This document shows, one piece after another, positions 15,452 through 16,174 of a stretch of 16,174 nucleotides of DNA; within the stretch, counting starts at the first letter, position 1; each line of letters opens with the position of its first letter. This DNA comes from Silvimonas sp. JCM 19000. GTDB lineage: Bacteria; Pseudomonadota; Gammaproteobacteria; Burkholderiales; Chitinibacteraceae. Both the position numbers and the translations under genes were made by a program. The stretch spans positions 1 through 16,174 of the forward strand of contig BBFD01000057.1 in NCBI GenBank assembly GCA_001313065.1, read 5' to 3'. The notes beneath the pieces are model-generated. The model searched no databases, was not told the DNA's origin, and saw nothing but the letters and a program-made list of their open reading frames with translations.

Positions 15452-16174
15452 TTAATGCCGTCCCATGGTGCCGCTCTTGGGGAGCTCGGTTTGCTGCGCG
15501 GGTGCCGGCGGCGGCGTGGGCTGCGCGGGGGCGGATTGCCGCCTTGTTGCTGCGGTTGCGGTTGCGGTGCTTGCGGTTGGGGGACCGGTTGCACCGGCTG
15601 TTGCACGATCGCCGGGTTTTGCTGAATACCCGGATTGCCCGCGCCACTGCCTGAGCTATCGATATTGACCGTCGATTTGCTGCGTAAACGCAAAGGTTCG
15701 GTCGAAATCGAGCCCTCAGTACCGCTATCAAACTGCGTGATATACGAGCTTGGCAGCGGCAGATTGCGCACCACGTGCGGCGTAATCAGCAGCACCAGTT
15801 CGGTTTTGCCTTTGGAGGTCGATTTGCTGCCAAAAAAAATCCGGTCCAGCACGGGCACTTCGCCCAAACCCGGAATAGCGCTGCCGCTGATTTGATCATT
15901 GCGGCTTAATAGCCCGCCCAGGACCTGGGTTTCGCTATCGCGCGAAGCCATCACGGTTTCGGCATGGCGGGTACCGACTTGATAAACCCGCAAACCGGTT
16001 TGCGTGGTGATGGTGTCGACGATATTGGAGACTTCCAGCGTTACCTTCATGCTGATATCGCCATCAATCGAAATCGTCGGTTCCACATTCAGCGTTAAAC
16101 CCACATCCTGATAATTGACGTTTTCGCTGGTCACGCCGTTAGAGGTGGTGTTGGTAATCACCGGCAAGCGGTCG
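15452..16174 (-). CDS. Secretin (GspD/MshL type), C-terminal part, cut by window edge (frameshifted as sequenced)
   Basis: Outer-membrane secretin C-terminal domain. VNYQDVGLTLNVEPTIS, VMASRDSETQVLGGLL, IPGLGEVPVLDRIFF and KTELVLLITPHVV are diagnostic blocks of the multimeric channel used by type II secretion and type IV/MSHA pilus systems. After the channel domain comes an unusual tail of about 60 residues rich in Pro and Gln. The tail frame breaks in the five-G run at 15527-15531. Adding one base gives QPTPPPAPAQQ, then ELPKSGTMGRH and a TAA at 15452-15454, three bases before the next ATG. The 5' end lies outside the window. The eight-base A run at 15832-15839 is in frame (RIFFG) but may carry one extra Phe codon. 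Which system it serves cannot be decided from three pseudopilins alone. Confidence 0.9.

Noticed and set aside
28..16174. Genome reduction with true pseudogenes as the explanation for the broken genes
   Set aside because: Catalytic motifs are intact on both sides of every break, there are no internal nonsense codons apart from those caused by the shifts, and the breaks concentrate in homopolymers.

Overview
The window is about 16 kb of GC-rich bacterial chromosome. The gene content suggests a betaproteobacterium, perhaps a free-living Neisseriales-type organism: tRNA-Gly(GCC) and tRNA-Cys genes, a short quinolinate synthase beside a bifunctional NadM/Nudix protein, a clade-II catalase, a PEP-CTERM protein and a secretin/pseudopilin operon. 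The taxonomic call is inference. No phage, insertion sequence, CRISPR array, toxin-antitoxin pair or recognisable defence system was seen.

Layout. (1) 28-1867: an SDR oxidoreductase and a LysR regulator transcribed divergently, with a LysR-type operator between them. (2) 1974-2546: a minus-strand tRNA cluster (three identical tRNA-Gly, then tRNA-Cys) with a very good sigma-70 promoter and two terminators. (3) 2736-4807: nadA and nadM/nudix, two NAD-biosynthesis genes. (4) 4811-4907: a palindromic element filling the gap between the stop codons of nadM and glgX. (5) 4908-12412, all minus: glgX, a 71-residue membrane-anchored protein, a BON lipoprotein with 11-residue repeats, a PRC-barrel protein, a sigma54-type AAA+ regulator and katE. 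This looks like a stress and carbon-storage neighbourhood. (6) 12684-13215: a small PEP-CTERM protein with an AT-rich upstream region. (7) 13728-14058: two diverged copies of a roughly 175-bp element whose ends carry the same palindrome as the element at 4811-4907. (8) 14103-16174, minus: the end of an operon encoding a secretin (cut by the window edge) and three pseudopilin-like proteins.

The most striking property is that 12 of the 15 protein genes carry apparent frameshifts, 26 in total. Conserved protein sequence resumes in another frame after each one. Eleven lie in A/T runs that are one or two bases too long, and fifteen look like loss of a single base. After correction every complete gene has a length divisible by three and a natural stop. 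I therefore read these as consensus sequencing errors, not gene decay. Each gene is given here as one CDS over its full reconstructed span, with the break points stated.

The best candidates for something not yet described are the two-locus REPIN-like element family, the BON lipoprotein with an LEA-like 11-mer region, and the AAA+ regulator whose GAFTGA loop reads GAFAGA. I found no convincing wholly new system.
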